Part shown: piece by piece, positions 1 to 7,791 of the stretch
How positions within the stretch are numbered: position 1 is the stretch's first letter
How the letters are laid out: every line of letters begins with the position of its first letter
NCBI GenBank assembly: GCA_002292955.1
Contig: DBCH01000074.1
Span: 29,438 to 49,810, forward strand
DNA length: 20,373 bases
Direction: 5' to 3'
Source of the DNA: Microbacteriaceae bacterium UBA963
GTDB lineage: Bacteria; Actinomycetota; Actinomycetes; Actinomycetales; Microbacteriaceae
The notes under the pieces: generated by a model
What the model was told of the DNA's origin: nothing
Databases searched by the model: none
Seen by the model: only the letters and a program-made list of their open reading frames with translations
Program-made: the position numbers and the translations under genes

Positions 1-49
1 CAGCCGGCTGTTAACCGGCAGGTTGTTGGTTCGAGTCCAACTCGGGGAG
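1..49 (+). tRNA. tRNA-Asn (GTT), 5' end outside the window
   Basis: The window opens inside a tRNA. The anticodon stem GCCGG/CCGGC encloses the loop CTGTTAA, giving anticodon GTT (Asn). A canonical T-arm (GTTGG, TTCGAGT, CCAAC) follows, then the 3' acceptor strand TCGGGGA and discriminator G at 49. CCA is not encoded. The acceptor and D-arm 5' half lie upstream of the window. Confidence 0.93.
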
Positions 50-55
50 CGAACG

Positions 56-83
56 GGTCCTCTCCACCGCGAGAGGGCCTTTT
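56..83 (+). terminator. Rho-independent terminator of tRNA-Asn
   Basis: A 9-bp stem (GGTCCTCTC at 56-64 with GAGAGGGCC at 71-79, one G-T pair) with a 6-nt loop is followed by TTTT at 80-83. It lies seven bases after the tRNA. There is no matching A-run on its left side, so it is unlikely to serve the convergent deformylase gene. Confidence 0.8.
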
Positions 84-86
84 GCG

Positions 87-650
87 TTAGTCCTCGGGGT
101 GGTCTACTCCCGGCATCCACGATTTTCCCGGCACACCCCAGCCGCGCTTCTTTTGAGCCTTGGCGGCTAAGTGTCCCTCAAGCGGATCAAGGCGATCGAT
201 GAACATCACGCCGTTGAGATGGTCGAACTCGTGTTGAAGAATCCGGGCAAACCACCCTTCGCACTCGAGTGAAAAAGCGGTACCCGATTCGTCGAAGGCA
301 CGCAGAAGAACCCGCTGAGAACGCACGAGCGCAAATCTTTCTCCCGGGAACGACAGGCATCCCTCATCGTCGCCCTCTGTGGCGTCACGCACTTCGCCCG
401 GTGAGATGAAGAGCTCTGGGTTGACCACGGCCCCCCGTCGCGGGGTGCCGTCATAATGCGGATAGTCAAAAACAAAAACGCGCAGTCCCACCCCGATCTG
501 TGGCGCAGCTAAGCCCACTCCGGGCGCGGCATCCATGGTGTCAAACAAGTCCTGGATAAGATTCTGCAGCTCGGCATCGAACGCTGTCACCGCGGCGGCG
601 GGCTCATGGAGAACAGCCTCACCGCGAATCACAATGGGTCGAATCGCCAT
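87..650 (-). CDS. def: Peptide deformylase
   Basis: Removes the N-terminal formyl group from nascent proteins in the cytoplasm, using a metal ion (Fe2+ in the family). All three family motifs are present: GVGLAAPQIG at about residues 44-53, EGCLS at 96-100 with the metal ligand Cys98, and QHEFDH at 139-144 with ligands His140 and His144 and catalytic Glu141. The length of 187 aa is normal for the family, and the charged C-terminal tail (AKAQKKRGWG) resembles actinobacterial forms. No Shine-Dalgarno sequence precedes the ATG. A TACGCT box ends 6 nt before it, so a leaderless mRNA is possible (inference). It is divergent from the DMT gene, with only about 40 bp between the start codons. Confidence 0.97.
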   Translation of the reverse strand: MAIRPIVIRGEAVLHEPAAAVTAFDAELQNLIQDLFDTMDAAPGVGLAAPQIGVGLRVFVFDYPHYDGTPRRGAVVNPELFISPGEVRDATEGDDEGCLSFPGERFALVRSQRVLLRAFDESGTAFSLECEGWFARILQHEFDHLNGVMFIDRLDPLEGHLAAKAQKKRGWGVPGKSWMPGVDHPED

Positions 651-679
651 GTATTCAGCGTATCGGGGTGCCGAGCGGG

Positions 680-685
680 TATCGT
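680..685 (+). promoter_or_regulatory. Candidate -10 box for a leaderless DMT transcript
   Basis: TATCGT lies 6 bp before the ATG at 692, which would place the transcription start at or near the start codon. The divergent def gene has TACGCT on the minus strand (657-662), also 6 bp from its ATG. No good -35 is visible for either. The call rests on position and the TANNNT pattern only. Confidence 0.4.
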
Positions 686-691
686 CGATGT

Positions 692-1657
692 ATGGCCGAA
701 GTCGACTTGAGCGCGTTGCAGAACCTGCTTCCGTATGACCCGGCTCAGATGATCGGCATTCCTTTTGCGCTGGCGGGTGCCGTGTTCATGTCGGTGGGTG
801 CTCAGATGCAGCACGCGGGTGTCGGTCGCGTCGGTCGCGACGGCGACGGCATCGAAAAGTCGGGGCTGAACATCAAGCAGCTGGTCAAGCTGTTGGGGCG
901 GCCCCTGTGGCTCGTCGGGACAATCATGCTGGGCCTCGCCGTTCTCCTCCAACTGACGAGTCTCGCTTTCTCACCCCTCATCTTGGTGCAGCCCATCGGC
1001 GCGGTTGCCCTGGTAATCACCACCTTCCTCAATGCTCGTGTGAGCAGGGTGCGCCTCAACCGACCCTCCATTTGGGCCGTCGTGATGTGCGTGGGTGGTA
1101 TCGGCCTTTTTGTCACCATTGCCTCGATGAGCGCTCGGAACACGCGGGTCACCCAAGACGACCTTGTTCAGATCCTTGTCCTGCTCGGCTTTGTCATGCT
1201 CGCGCTCAGCGTGTTGTTCGCGGTCTTCCGCAAGCATGCTTCGGCCCTCTACTACATCATTGGAACAGGCGTCCTCTACGGATTCGTGGCCACACTGGCA
1301 AAGGTGGTGCTCACGCGCATCATTCAGAACGATATGGATGTGCTCACCTGGGTCTGTCTCGTCGCTCTTCTCGGAGCGGCGACCGTTGGTGGGTTCTTCG
1401 TTCAGAATGCCTATTCGTCCGGTCCTCCGGATCTCGTCATTGCCGGACTCACCGTCATCGATCCGCTCGTGGCTGTCGCAATAGGAATTCTTGTCCTCGA
1501 TGAGGCGGCACAGGCGCAGTGGTACGACATGGCCGCTTACGGACTCGCCGGGTTGATTGCCGTCGTGGGTGTCTTTCTGCTGGCACGCTTTCACCCGCAA
1601 ACGCACAACGACATTGATGCTGCTTTCCGTGGGCCCGCTTCGTCACGTCGTCCGTGA
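692..1657 (+). CDS. DMT (EamA-like) family multi-pass membrane protein
   Basis: A 321-aa integral membrane protein with about nine or ten hydrophobic segments and a polar C-terminal tail. The fold resembles the drug/metabolite transporter superfamily, including the branch related to NIPA-like magnesium transporters. Glycine-rich helices such as IGTGVLYGF and the segment PDLVIAGLTVIDPLVAVAIG are typical. The substrate cannot be read from sequence. A GTG at 668 would extend the protein by eight residues. I prefer ATG 692 because the sequence following it is a better N-terminus and a TATCGT box ends exactly 6 nt upstream, while no Shine-Dalgarno sequence is present. The next gene, a glycosyltransferase, starts 75 bp after the stop. 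Confidence 0.8.
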   Translation: MAEVDLSALQNLLPYDPAQMIGIPFALAGAVFMSVGAQMQHAGVGRVGRDGDGIEKSGLNIKQLVKLLGRPLWLVGTIMLGLAVLLQLTSLAFSPLILVQPIGAVALVITTFLNARVSRVRLNRPSIWAVVMCVGGIGLFVTIASMSARNTRVTQDDLVQILVLLGFVMLALSVLFAVFRKHASALYYIIGTGVLYGFVATLAKVVLTRIIQNDMDVLTWVCLVALLGAATVGGFFVQNAYSSGPPDLVIAGLTVIDPLVAVAIGILVLDEAAQAQWYDMAAYGLAGLIAVVGVFLLARFHPQTHNDIDAAFRGPASSRRP

Positions 1658-1732
1658 GCCACGAATAGACTGTCCTTAGGCAATTGCCACCTTGGTTTGG
1701 CGTGAGGCCACCGAGGGGAAGAGGACTTTTTC

Positions 1733-2953
1733 GTGTCAGCACGACGCTCACCACAGAGCAACCACACTCCGCTCACGATCGTCATCGGCTGTGACACTTT
1801 TGGCCCGAACGTGAATGGGGCCGCCAAGTTTGCCGAACGACTTGCCGCCGGCCTCGTGGGGCGCGGACACAACGTACACGTGGTTGCCCCGGGTTTCGTG
1901 GGAGGCCCCGGTGTGACTTCGACGGAGACACACGAGGGTGCCGCCATGACCGTTCATCGCCTACGTTCCTGGCGATGGTACGCACACGACTGGGTGCGCT
2001 ACGCCCTGCCGTGGCGCATCAATCAGAACAGCGAAAGAATCCTAGACGTGGTCAAGCCCGACGTGGTGCATTTTCAATCGCACATCATCGTGGGGCGGGG
2101 TCTCTCGATTGCCGCCGCAAAGCGAGGCATCCGAATTATCGGGACCAACCACTTCATGCCCGAGAACTTGCTCGACTTCACTCTCCTGCCCAAGTTCCTC
2201 CGGCGGTGGGCAATCTCTGCTGCGTGGGCTGCCGCGGGGCGAACGTTCGGGCGAGCAGAGGCGGTTACCACCCCCACGCGCCGAGCAGCCAAATTCCTCG
2301 AGGAATACACTCATCTCACCGATGTTCACGCCATTTCGTGTGGAATCGATGCACATCACTACGACCCGGACTTCGCACAACAGGGAAATCACATTGTTTT
2401 TGTGGGCCGCGTCACCGGTGAAAAGAAACTCGACGTTCTTCTTCGCGCCGTGGCCACTCTTCCCGCAGACCTCCAGGCGACTCTGGAAATTGTGGGCGGG
2501 GGCGACCTTTTTCAACAGTTGAAAACACTCTCCCGCACGTTGGGCCTGGAGGATCGCGTGACCTTCACCGGATATGTCAGCGACGACGAGCTCAAGGCCA
2601 GCCTGCGGCGTGCGCGCGTCTTTGCCATGCCGTCGATTGCCGAGTTGCAGTCGATTGCCACCATGGAAGCCATGGCAACAGGCCTGCCCATTGTGGCCGC
2701 GAACGCCATGGCTCTTCCCCACCTCGTTCACGACGGCGAAAACGGATTCCTCTTCGAACCCAACAACGTCGACGATCTTCGCGACAAGCTCGAACGGGTG
2801 CTTCGCATGAAGCCCGCGGAACTCGAGGCTATGAAGCGCAGCAGCCTGCGGTTCATTCGCGGGCACGACATCACACGAACCCTCGACACGTTCGAGGCAC
2901 TCTACCGGGGCGAAAAAGTTGTCGACCCCGACCCCGAGCTCACCGACGAGTGA
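1733..2953 (+). CDS. GT4-family glycosyltransferase
   Basis: A retaining GT-B glycosyltransferase (406 aa) that transfers a sugar from a nucleotide-sugar donor, probably at the inner face of the membrane to a lipid or cell-envelope acceptor (inference). The N-terminal Rossmann domain begins with the beta-strand TIVIGCDTFGP and the loop NVNGAAKF. The C-terminal donor domain holds VFVGRVTGEKK (Arg226, Lys231) and the EX7E motif Glu304...Glu312 within SIAELQSIATMEAMATGLP. It resembles actinobacterial mannosyl- and glucosyl-transferases acting on glycolipids, but the sugar and acceptor are not decidable here. The start is GTG, with the purine-rich AAGAGGA about 8 nt upstream. The cupin lipoprotein gene begins 53 bp after the stop and may be co-transcribed. 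Confidence 0.9.
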   Translation: MSARRSPQSNHTPLTIVIGCDTFGPNVNGAAKFAERLAAGLVGRGHNVHVVAPGFVGGPGVTSTETHEGAAMTVHRLRSWRWYAHDWVRYALPWRINQNSERILDVVKPDVVHFQSHIIVGRGLSIAAAKRGIRIIGTNHFMPENLLDFTLLPKFLRRWAISAAWAAAGRTFGRAEAVTTPTRRAAKFLEEYTHLTDVHAISCGIDAHHYDPDFAQQGNHIVFVGRVTGEKKLDVLLRAVATLPADLQATLEIVGGGDLFQQLKTLSRTLGLEDRVTFTGYVSDDELKASLRRARVFAMPSIAELQSIATMEAMATGLPIVAANAMALPHLVHDGENGFLFEPNNVDDLRDKLERVLRMKPAELEAMKRSSLRFIRGHDITRTLDTFEALYRGEKVVDPDPELTDE

Positions 2954-3006
2954 ACCGCCCCGCTATTGTGCGCCGAATCGCGAAACCTCATCACCAGGGA
3001 GAAGTC

Positions 3007-3483
3007 ATGAAGAACACCATCACACGCTCGATCGCGGTCGCCGCGCTCACCATGGCACTCGGAGTTCCGCTTGCGGGATGTTCGATGTCCGCCACTCCCG
3101 CCCCGACGCCCACTCCGGTTGCAACTATTTCGGCAAGCCCCCTGCTCACGGCAGCGGAAACCACGATTCTGGATCAGTTGATTGCTTATCCTGACTCTGC
3201 ACCAGCTCAAGTGAGCTCGACAATCCTCACTATTCCGCCGGGCGTGGCAACGGGGTGGCACTTCCACGATGCGCCCATGTATGCCTACATTCTCGAAGGT
3301 ACTCTGACGGTCACGTACGAGACGGATTCAGGCACGGTGGAGAAGGTTTATCGCGCGGGCGAGGCCATCATCGAGGCTGTCGGCACCCACCACAACGGCG
3401 TCAACAACTCCACAGCGCCCGTTCGAGTACTGGTTGTCAACATGGGCGCCGAGGGCGTGGCAAATAGCACGCTTGTTCCTTAG
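3007..3483 (+). CDS. Cupin-domain lipoprotein
   Basis: A 158-aa secreted lipoprotein. The N-terminus has Lys and Arg, a hydrophobic segment (IAVAALTMALGVPLAGC) and the lipobox LAGC with lipidated Cys25. A short Pro/Thr linker follows, then a single cupin barrel at about 68-150. Cupin motif 1 is visible as GWHFHDAPMYAYILEG (His85, His87, Glu97) and motif 2 around GTHHNGVNN (His128/His129), so a bound metal is likely. No enzymatic activity can be assigned. The frame is open back to 2950, overlapping the end of the glycosyltransferase gene. ATG 3007 is preferred because AGGGAG ends 5 nt before it and the signal peptide starts there. Confidence 0.85.
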   Translation: MKNTITRSIAVAALTMALGVPLAGCSMSATPAPTPTPVATISASPLLTAAETTILDQLIAYPDSAPAQVSSTILTIPPGVATGWHFHDAPMYAYILEGTLTVTYETDSGTVEKVYRAGEAIIEAVGTHHNGVNNSTAPVRVLVVNMGAEGVANSTLVP

Positions 3484-3585
3484 TCGAATATTTCCCCACT
3501 GCATCACGCTCTCTGAGGGGGCGCAGGGGTGGGAGTTATTCCCGCGCTGTTATCCTGAGACAGACGCGGGCTCGACTCGTGTCCT

Positions 3586-3662
3586 GGGGCGGTAGCTCAG
3601 CTGGTTAGAGCAGCGGACTCATAATCCGTCGGTCACGGGTTCAAGTCCCGTCCGCCCTACCA
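3586..3662 (+). tRNA. tRNA-Met (CAT), possibly tRNA-Ile2
   Basis: A full cloverleaf with acceptor GGGGCGG/CCGCCCT (first pair G-T), D-arm AGCTCAGCTGGTTAGAGC, anticodon stem GCGGA/TCCGT around loop CTCATAA (anticodon CAT), T-arm ACGGG-TTCAAGT-CCCGT, discriminator A at 3659 and encoded CCA at 3660-3662. CAT anticodons belong to elongator or initiator Met or to lysidine-modified Ile2. The A-rich 3' side of the loop and the D-arm argue against the initiator. A TATCCT hexamer at 3551-3556 may be its -10. Its 3' half is duplicated at 8021-8070. Confidence 0.93.
3611..3660 (+). repeat. Left att-like repeat, within the intact tRNA
   Basis: The anticodon arm, variable region, T-arm and 3' acceptor of the CAT tRNA make up this copy. 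It aligns with 8021-8070 at a fixed offset of 4410 bp, with mismatches only at 3613, 3616, 3622, 3623 and 3654. Confidence 0.75.
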
Positions 3663-3840
3663 AGAATGGTCATATATCTGGGTTCCCAAGGATTGCCCGC
3701 TCGGCGATTCCACCGTGTAACAGTGTTTTCCAACAGCCCATTGAGTGTTAATGCCATTTGCCAACTTATCTCAATAGTCGCGTTTCAAATACCTTAAGCG
3801 TGTTGAGAAACAGACACTGGAGAGGCTTGGATGAATCCGC

Positions 3841-5250
3841 ATGAGACTTGGTTATCGTTTTTTGGGTATGTTCGCCCTCGGGGTCTTGTTTTTGGGGATT
3901 TTCATTGGGGGAGCCTCACCTGCGCGTCAAGCTGCACATGCGTCAACCCCGTTTACCTGTGAGGCGGGTTTTTACCAGGTGCTTTCTGGAGCGTTGTTTA
4001 GATTGAACTTTGCTACCGGACAATACGATGCGGTCGGCCCCAATCCAGGTCTGGGTAATTACAACGCACTCGGGTACAACACCCAAGATAATTTCCTTTA
4101 TGCAACGCGCAACGGCGACTCCAACACCGTCGGCGGCTCGTCGATTCTCAAGATTTTCGGCGACGGATCTGTGGAGAACCTTGGACAAGCGGGCCTCCCT
4201 CTGTCTAGTCCGTCGTGGTTCGGTGGAGATTTCGATGGGGCAGGCAATCTATACGTGGTAAACACAGTGGGCACCTGGGCCAAAGTAGATGTGTCTGAGA
4301 TGACATCCCAAACACTCACACTTACCGGCGGGTCACCAGCACTGCCGGACTTCTCTATCATCAACGGCGTTGCCTACGGGATCGATAACGGGTCTAACAC
4401 GCTAATTCGGGTAAACCTGACTACCCTGCAGGTCACGAGCACCACTGTTAGCGGTCTGCCCAGTGCTACCTACGGTGCAACCTTCGTTTCAAACTCGACC
4501 AGGCTCTATGTTGCCCGCAATGACAACGGGGTTGTCTATGAAATCAGTAACTATGCCTCGGGACCGGCTACTGCCTCAACGTTTACGACGGCCACAACGA
4601 CCAATAGCAACGACGGGGCCGCATGCCCGACAGCAGGAAATCCAAGTGGCGGATTTCAAGTCTCGTTCAACCTAGGGGGAGGCACAGGAACCACCCCTTC
4701 GACCCTTCTCGATAAAGTGACAGGCACTGTGTCGACGTTGCCCGGTGGTAGTGGTTTTTCTCGGACGGGCTTCGATTTTGGTGGTTGGAGTTGTGACAAC
4801 GGCATTGGGACGGTGGCCGGGGGCGGTTCGCTGACGCAACCGGCTGCTGATGTTGAGTGCACCGCGATATGGAACGCTGCACCACCTGCGACCTCCTACA
4901 AAGTTTCCTACAATCTTGGTGGCGGGTCAGGCACTAAGCCGAGTGACATCACCAATCTTTCCGCGGGCGACACCCCCACTCTTGCTGTTGGCAGCGGCTT
5001 CTCGAAAACGGGCTTCGATTTTGGTGGTTGGAGTTGTGACAACGGCATTGGGACGGTGGCCGGGGGCGGTTCGCTGACGCAACCGGCTGCTGATGTTGAG
5101 TGCACCGCGATATGGAACGCCGGATCTCTTGCTCTCACCGGTGTTCGTGAGGCTGGCCTGGCTCTCTCGGCAGCCGTGTTTCTGATTCTGCTGGGTTCCG
5201 TAGCACTCCTCACGGCGCGACTTAAAGGTCGAACTCTGAGAGCTGATTGA
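3841..5250 (+). CDS. LALTG-anchored surface protein with two InlB-type repeats
   Basis: A 469-aa secreted protein. Residues 1-34 form a signal peptide (MRLGYR, a long hydrophobic run, then AAHA before STP). Residues about 38-265 hold short repeating beta-rich units (LYATRNGDSN, NLYVVNT, LYVARNDNG) and resemble beta-propeller-like DUF6923 domains. Two Listeria-Bacteroides/InlB B-type repeats follow at about 272-346 and 353-427, each with NLGGG, GFDFGGW and two Cys that could form a disulfide. The C-terminus is a sorting signal: LALTG at 430-434, a hydrophobic helix, then a basic tail. LAxTG is the class E sortase type known from actinobacteria. No sortase gene is in the window. It probably acts in adhesion or surface recognition (inference). 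The GGAGAGG at 3819-3825 is 15 nt from this ATG. Confidence 0.85.
   Translation: MRLGYRFLGMFALGVLFLGIFIGGASPARQAAHASTPFTCEAGFYQVLSGALFRLNFATGQYDAVGPNPGLGNYNALGYNTQDNFLYATRNGDSNTVGGSSILKIFGDGSVENLGQAGLPLSSPSWFGGDFDGAGNLYVVNTVGTWAKVDVSEMTSQTLTLTGGSPALPDFSIINGVAYGIDNGSNTLIRVNLTTLQVTSTTVSGLPSATYGATFVSNSTRLYVARNDNGVVYEISNYASGPATASTFTTATTTNSNDGAACPTAGNPSGGFQVSFNLGGGTGTTPSTLLDKVTGTVSTLPGGSGFSRTGFDFGGWSCDNGIGTVAGGGSLTQPAADVECTAIWNAAPPATSYKVSYNLGGGSGTKPSDITNLSAGDTPTLAVGSGFSKTGFDFGGWSCDNGIGTVAGGGSLTQPAADVECTAIWNAGSLALTGVREAGLALSAAVFLILLGSVALLTARLKGRTLRAD
4765..4877 (+). repeat. 113-bp perfect direct repeat, copy 1
   Basis: Identical base for base to 5008-5120, offset 243 bp (81 codons), so the copies are in frame. 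It encodes the second half of the first InlB-type repeat, from TGFDFGGW to IWN. The DNA immediately 5' of each copy has diverged. Confidence 0.9.
5008..5120 (+). repeat. 113-bp perfect direct repeat, copy 2
   Basis: Second copy of 4765-4877, encoding the second half of the second InlB-type repeat. Absence of even silent differences implies a recent duplication or gene conversion. Confidence 0.9.
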
Positions 5251-5342
5251 TGCTGACTGGCAGGTGAAGGCGTAAATGCCCTCATGTGCGGAAAACTCTC
5301 AACGCTCTGGTGTCCAGGCCTAACGGGCCCGATAATTGGGGA

Positions 5343-6005
5343 ATGGAGAACGCACCAATCAAAGTTGGGATTGCAGAAGATGAACAGCTGTATCTCGAAA
5401 TGTTGGCCGAGTGCCTGAACTCCGAGCCTGACCTTGAGGTTGTGGTACTCGCACAATCTGTGAAAGAGGCTCGGGACAAGTTCAGAAAATCGTCCGTAGA
5501 CGTGGCACTCTTAGACGTGTTCTTCCCAGACGGCAACGGCATCGGGCTGGGTGTCAGTCTTGCGCGAGAGAACCCAAATATGTCAATTGTGATGATTTCT
5601 TCCGGAGGTCCTAGCGATTGGCTGGTGGAGAACCGGGACCCGCTAAGAAAGAAGTGGTCCTATGTGTCAAAAAAAACAACCATGTCGATTTCTGTTCTTA
5701 GAGATATAGTCCGACTTTCGGCACGGGGGCACGCGATTAGCGATTCAGCTTTTTTCGGCCTAGATCCCGAGCTCAGAGAGTTGAATCGTAAATTGACCGA
5801 AAGGCAGATTCAGGTGCTGCAGCTTGTGGCTGAGGGCCTGGCGAATAAGGAGATAGGAAACCAACTCGGAATTAATGAGTCCTCGGTCATCAACCATCTT
5901 TCGTCGATTTACTCCGCCCTTGGCATAGCCCCGGATAAGAACCCCAGGGTTGTTGCTGTTCTTCATTACCTTAGTTCGATCAGTGGTCTTGACCGACCCC
6001 AGTGA
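5343..6005 (+). CDS. LuxR/NarL-type response regulator
   Basis: A cytoplasmic DNA-binding response regulator of 220 aa. The receiver domain (about 6-122) has the acidic pocket Glu12-Asp13, the phospho-acceptor Asp58 in ALLDVFFPDGNG, Ser86/Ser87 at the switch position and Lys110. A LuxR-type helix-turn-helix (about 150-195) reads LTERQIQVLQLVAEGLANKEIG and then INESSVINHLSSIY. The frame opens at a GTG at 5286, which would add 19 residues. The ATG at 5343 puts MENAPIKVGIAEDE at the N-terminus, as is usual for the family, although its ribosome site (GGGGA) is very close. The kinase gene follows 19 bp after the stop, so the two form a two-component pair. The surface protein gene just upstream is the most obvious target (inference). 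Confidence 0.92.
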   Translation: MENAPIKVGIAEDEQLYLEMLAECLNSEPDLEVVVLAQSVKEARDKFRKSSVDVALLDVFFPDGNGIGLGVSLARENPNMSIVMISSGGPSDWLVENRDPLRKKWSYVSKKTTMSISVLRDIVRLSARGHAISDSAFFGLDPELRELNRKLTERQIQVLQLVAEGLANKEIGNQLGINESSVINHLSSIYSALGIAPDKNPRVVAVLHYLSSISGLDRPQ

Positions 6006-6024
6006 CGAGGGACCAGGGCGTTCT

Positions 6025-7791
6025 GTGAGTCTGAAGAGTCTCAGGTGGGCGATTGAAGCAATCAACCGGAATGCCTTCTCGTGGCAGATTGCTGCGGTGG
6101 CTCTCGGTTTTCTGACCGCGCTTACGGCTTTTTTTGATCCTGCCCGGGAAGGTCGAGAATGGCTCGCCTGGATCATTTTGGCCATGGCTGCTGGCATCAT
6201 CGCGGTTACACTTTTTTTTTCTGCGGGCCTTTTGGTGAAAAGAGTCACTGTTCGTTGGGCGCGATTCGCTCTCATAGTCCTTGTTTTTTTTGCAGTCGGG
6301 TCAGCGCGAGGTCTATCGATTGGATTTGGTTCTGTTTACTGGGGGTTATCCGATTCATTTGACTTCGAATTCAGGCTGGGCGGCGGCGGCGCAGTCGGCA
6401 CATTGGTATTGGTGTCAGGAACACTCCTCTTCAGTGACCGGTTGGACTATCGGAACAAACTCGCCAGCCTCGATCAAGATCGACGCGAGTTGTTAGCGCT
6501 TGATGCTCAGGCGATTGGCAGCACCCCACGCTACTCAGAACACCTAGTTTCAGACATTCGCGAGAAGATCCGGGAGGCGCTGCGCGGGATTGATAGGCGC
6601 CCGCTCGATTCTCCTGCCGACCTTCGCGAGGTTTCCGCGGCTCTCGTGACCGTGTCTGAACGATTGATTCGTCCTTTGAGTAAGCGGTTACGAGAGGAGG
6701 TGCTGGCAGCCGAGCGCACTGCACGGACCAGCATTTATTCTTCGACACTCGTGGCCAGCGCAGCCAGAGTGGCCCCGTTTCAGCCCTCTAACTTCGCAGT
6801 CGTGTGGGGCGCCATAGGGCTTTTCAACGTTATGGCACTGGGTGCCGGCATCCTGGGTTTTTCGGCTCTGGGGCTGTTTGTCGGGACTCTTTTCATTCTT
6901 TCTCAGGTGGGTCGCCTCGCAGTCACCCCTTCATTGGATCGGTTGGGCCTCCCCGCACAGGTAGGCGTCATCATGTTGAGCTATGCGTTTATAGCGATTG
7001 CTAGCTCTGCTGCGGGCTATTTACCCCTGCACGACTTTGAAAGCCCGACATATCCAAATCTCGCAACCGTTCTCGTCGCGGTCAACCCTGTTTTGTTACT
7101 TCTAACACAAATCCTTTTTGCCTTTGTTGCTGCTGTTCGAAACGAAAGACAAAGCGTCATCGACGCATTGAATCTTTCTCATGAACAAATCAGATGGTTT
7201 TCAGCACGGCGGGGAGTTATCAATAGTGTCTATCAAAGGGAACTTGGTAACCAGCTGCATTCGAAAGTGCAAGGCCGACTGATCGCAGCGGCGCTTCGGC
7301 TGAATCACATGGCGGAATCGGGGCGCGACAATCAAGGTATCGCGAGGGACCTGTTAGCGGAAATTCTTGACACAGTTGCTTTGGATCTTGCGTCTCCGCG
7401 CAGCGTCGACTTTGAGCATGCCGTGAGCAACTTAAGGGATAGTTGGTCGGGTCTCGTCGACCTGCGGATTTATGCAGAATCAGAGGTTTCAAATGCACTG
7501 GCTGGAGATGCGCGTCTTTCCGGATGTTTACTTCATCTTCTCAACGATGTCGTGATCAATGCGGTGAAACATGGCAAAGCAACTGAAGTAGTGATTGAAG
7601 TGAGAGTCGAAAGGCCGGACCGGTTGGTCTTCGAAGCGAGCGACAATGGAACGGTTCGAGGCGCAATGCGTTCCGGTGGGGGCCTCGCCCTGCTCGACTT
7701 GGTCGCTATAAGGTACTCTCTGATTTTGGGCGACCAAGGCGCTCACCTGAAGGTTTCCCTGCCGCTTGAGGATGTCGTACCAACAAGTTGA
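6025..7791 (+). CDS. Multi-pass sensor histidine kinase, partner of the upstream regulator
   Basis: A 588-aa membrane kinase. There are about four hydrophobic segments in residues 20-137, a polar and probably helical linker (140-240), four more hydrophobic segments (about 259-372), then the kinase core. The phospho-acceptor is likely His412 in ELGNQLHSKVQGR, as in HisKA_3-type NarL-family kinases. The HATPase region has the N-box LLNDVVINAVKHG (Asn512), ASDNG (Asp540) and the G-box SGGGLALLDL. The frame is open back to TTG 5950 inside the regulator gene. GTG 6025 is preferred because AGGG lies 6 nt upstream and the downstream residues begin a sensible N-terminus. The signal sensed is unknown; with so many helices and no large extracellular domain, a membrane-associated cue is plausible (inference). 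Confidence 0.88.
   Translation: MSLKSLRWAIEAINRNAFSWQIAAVALGFLTALTAFFDPAREGREWLAWIILAMAAGIIAVTLFFSAGLLVKRVTVRWARFALIVLVFFAVGSARGLSIGFGSVYWGLSDSFDFEFRLGGGGAVGTLVLVSGTLLFSDRLDYRNKLASLDQDRRELLALDAQAIGSTPRYSEHLVSDIREKIREALRGIDRRPLDSPADLREVSAALVTVSERLIRPLSKRLREEVLAAERTARTSIYSSTLVASAARVAPFQPSNFAVVWGAIGLFNVMALGAGILGFSALGLFVGTLFILSQVGRLAVTPSLDRLGLPAQVGVIMLSYAFIAIASSAAGYLPLHDFESPTYPNLATVLVAVNPVLLLLTQILFAFVAAVRNERQSVIDALNLSHEQIRWFSARRGVINSVYQRELGNQLHSKVQGRLIAAALRLNHMAESGRDNQGIARDLLAEILDTVALDLASPRSVDFEHAVSNLRDSWSGLVDLRIYAESEVSNALAGDARLSGCLLHLLNDVVINAVKHGKATEVVIEVRVERPDRLVFEASDNGTVRGAMRSGGGLALLDLVAIRYSLILGDQGAHLKVSLPLEDVVPTS

Noticed and set aside
1690..1716. Hairpin between the DMT and glycosyltransferase genes as a terminator
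   Set aside because: It is a 7-bp imperfect stem with a 13-nt loop and no adjacent T-run, so support is too weak.
3740..3776. ATTGAG/CTCAAT inverted repeat upstream of the surface gene as a regulator site
   Set aside because: The 6-bp arms are about 25 bp apart and easily occur by chance; kept only as a possible test region.
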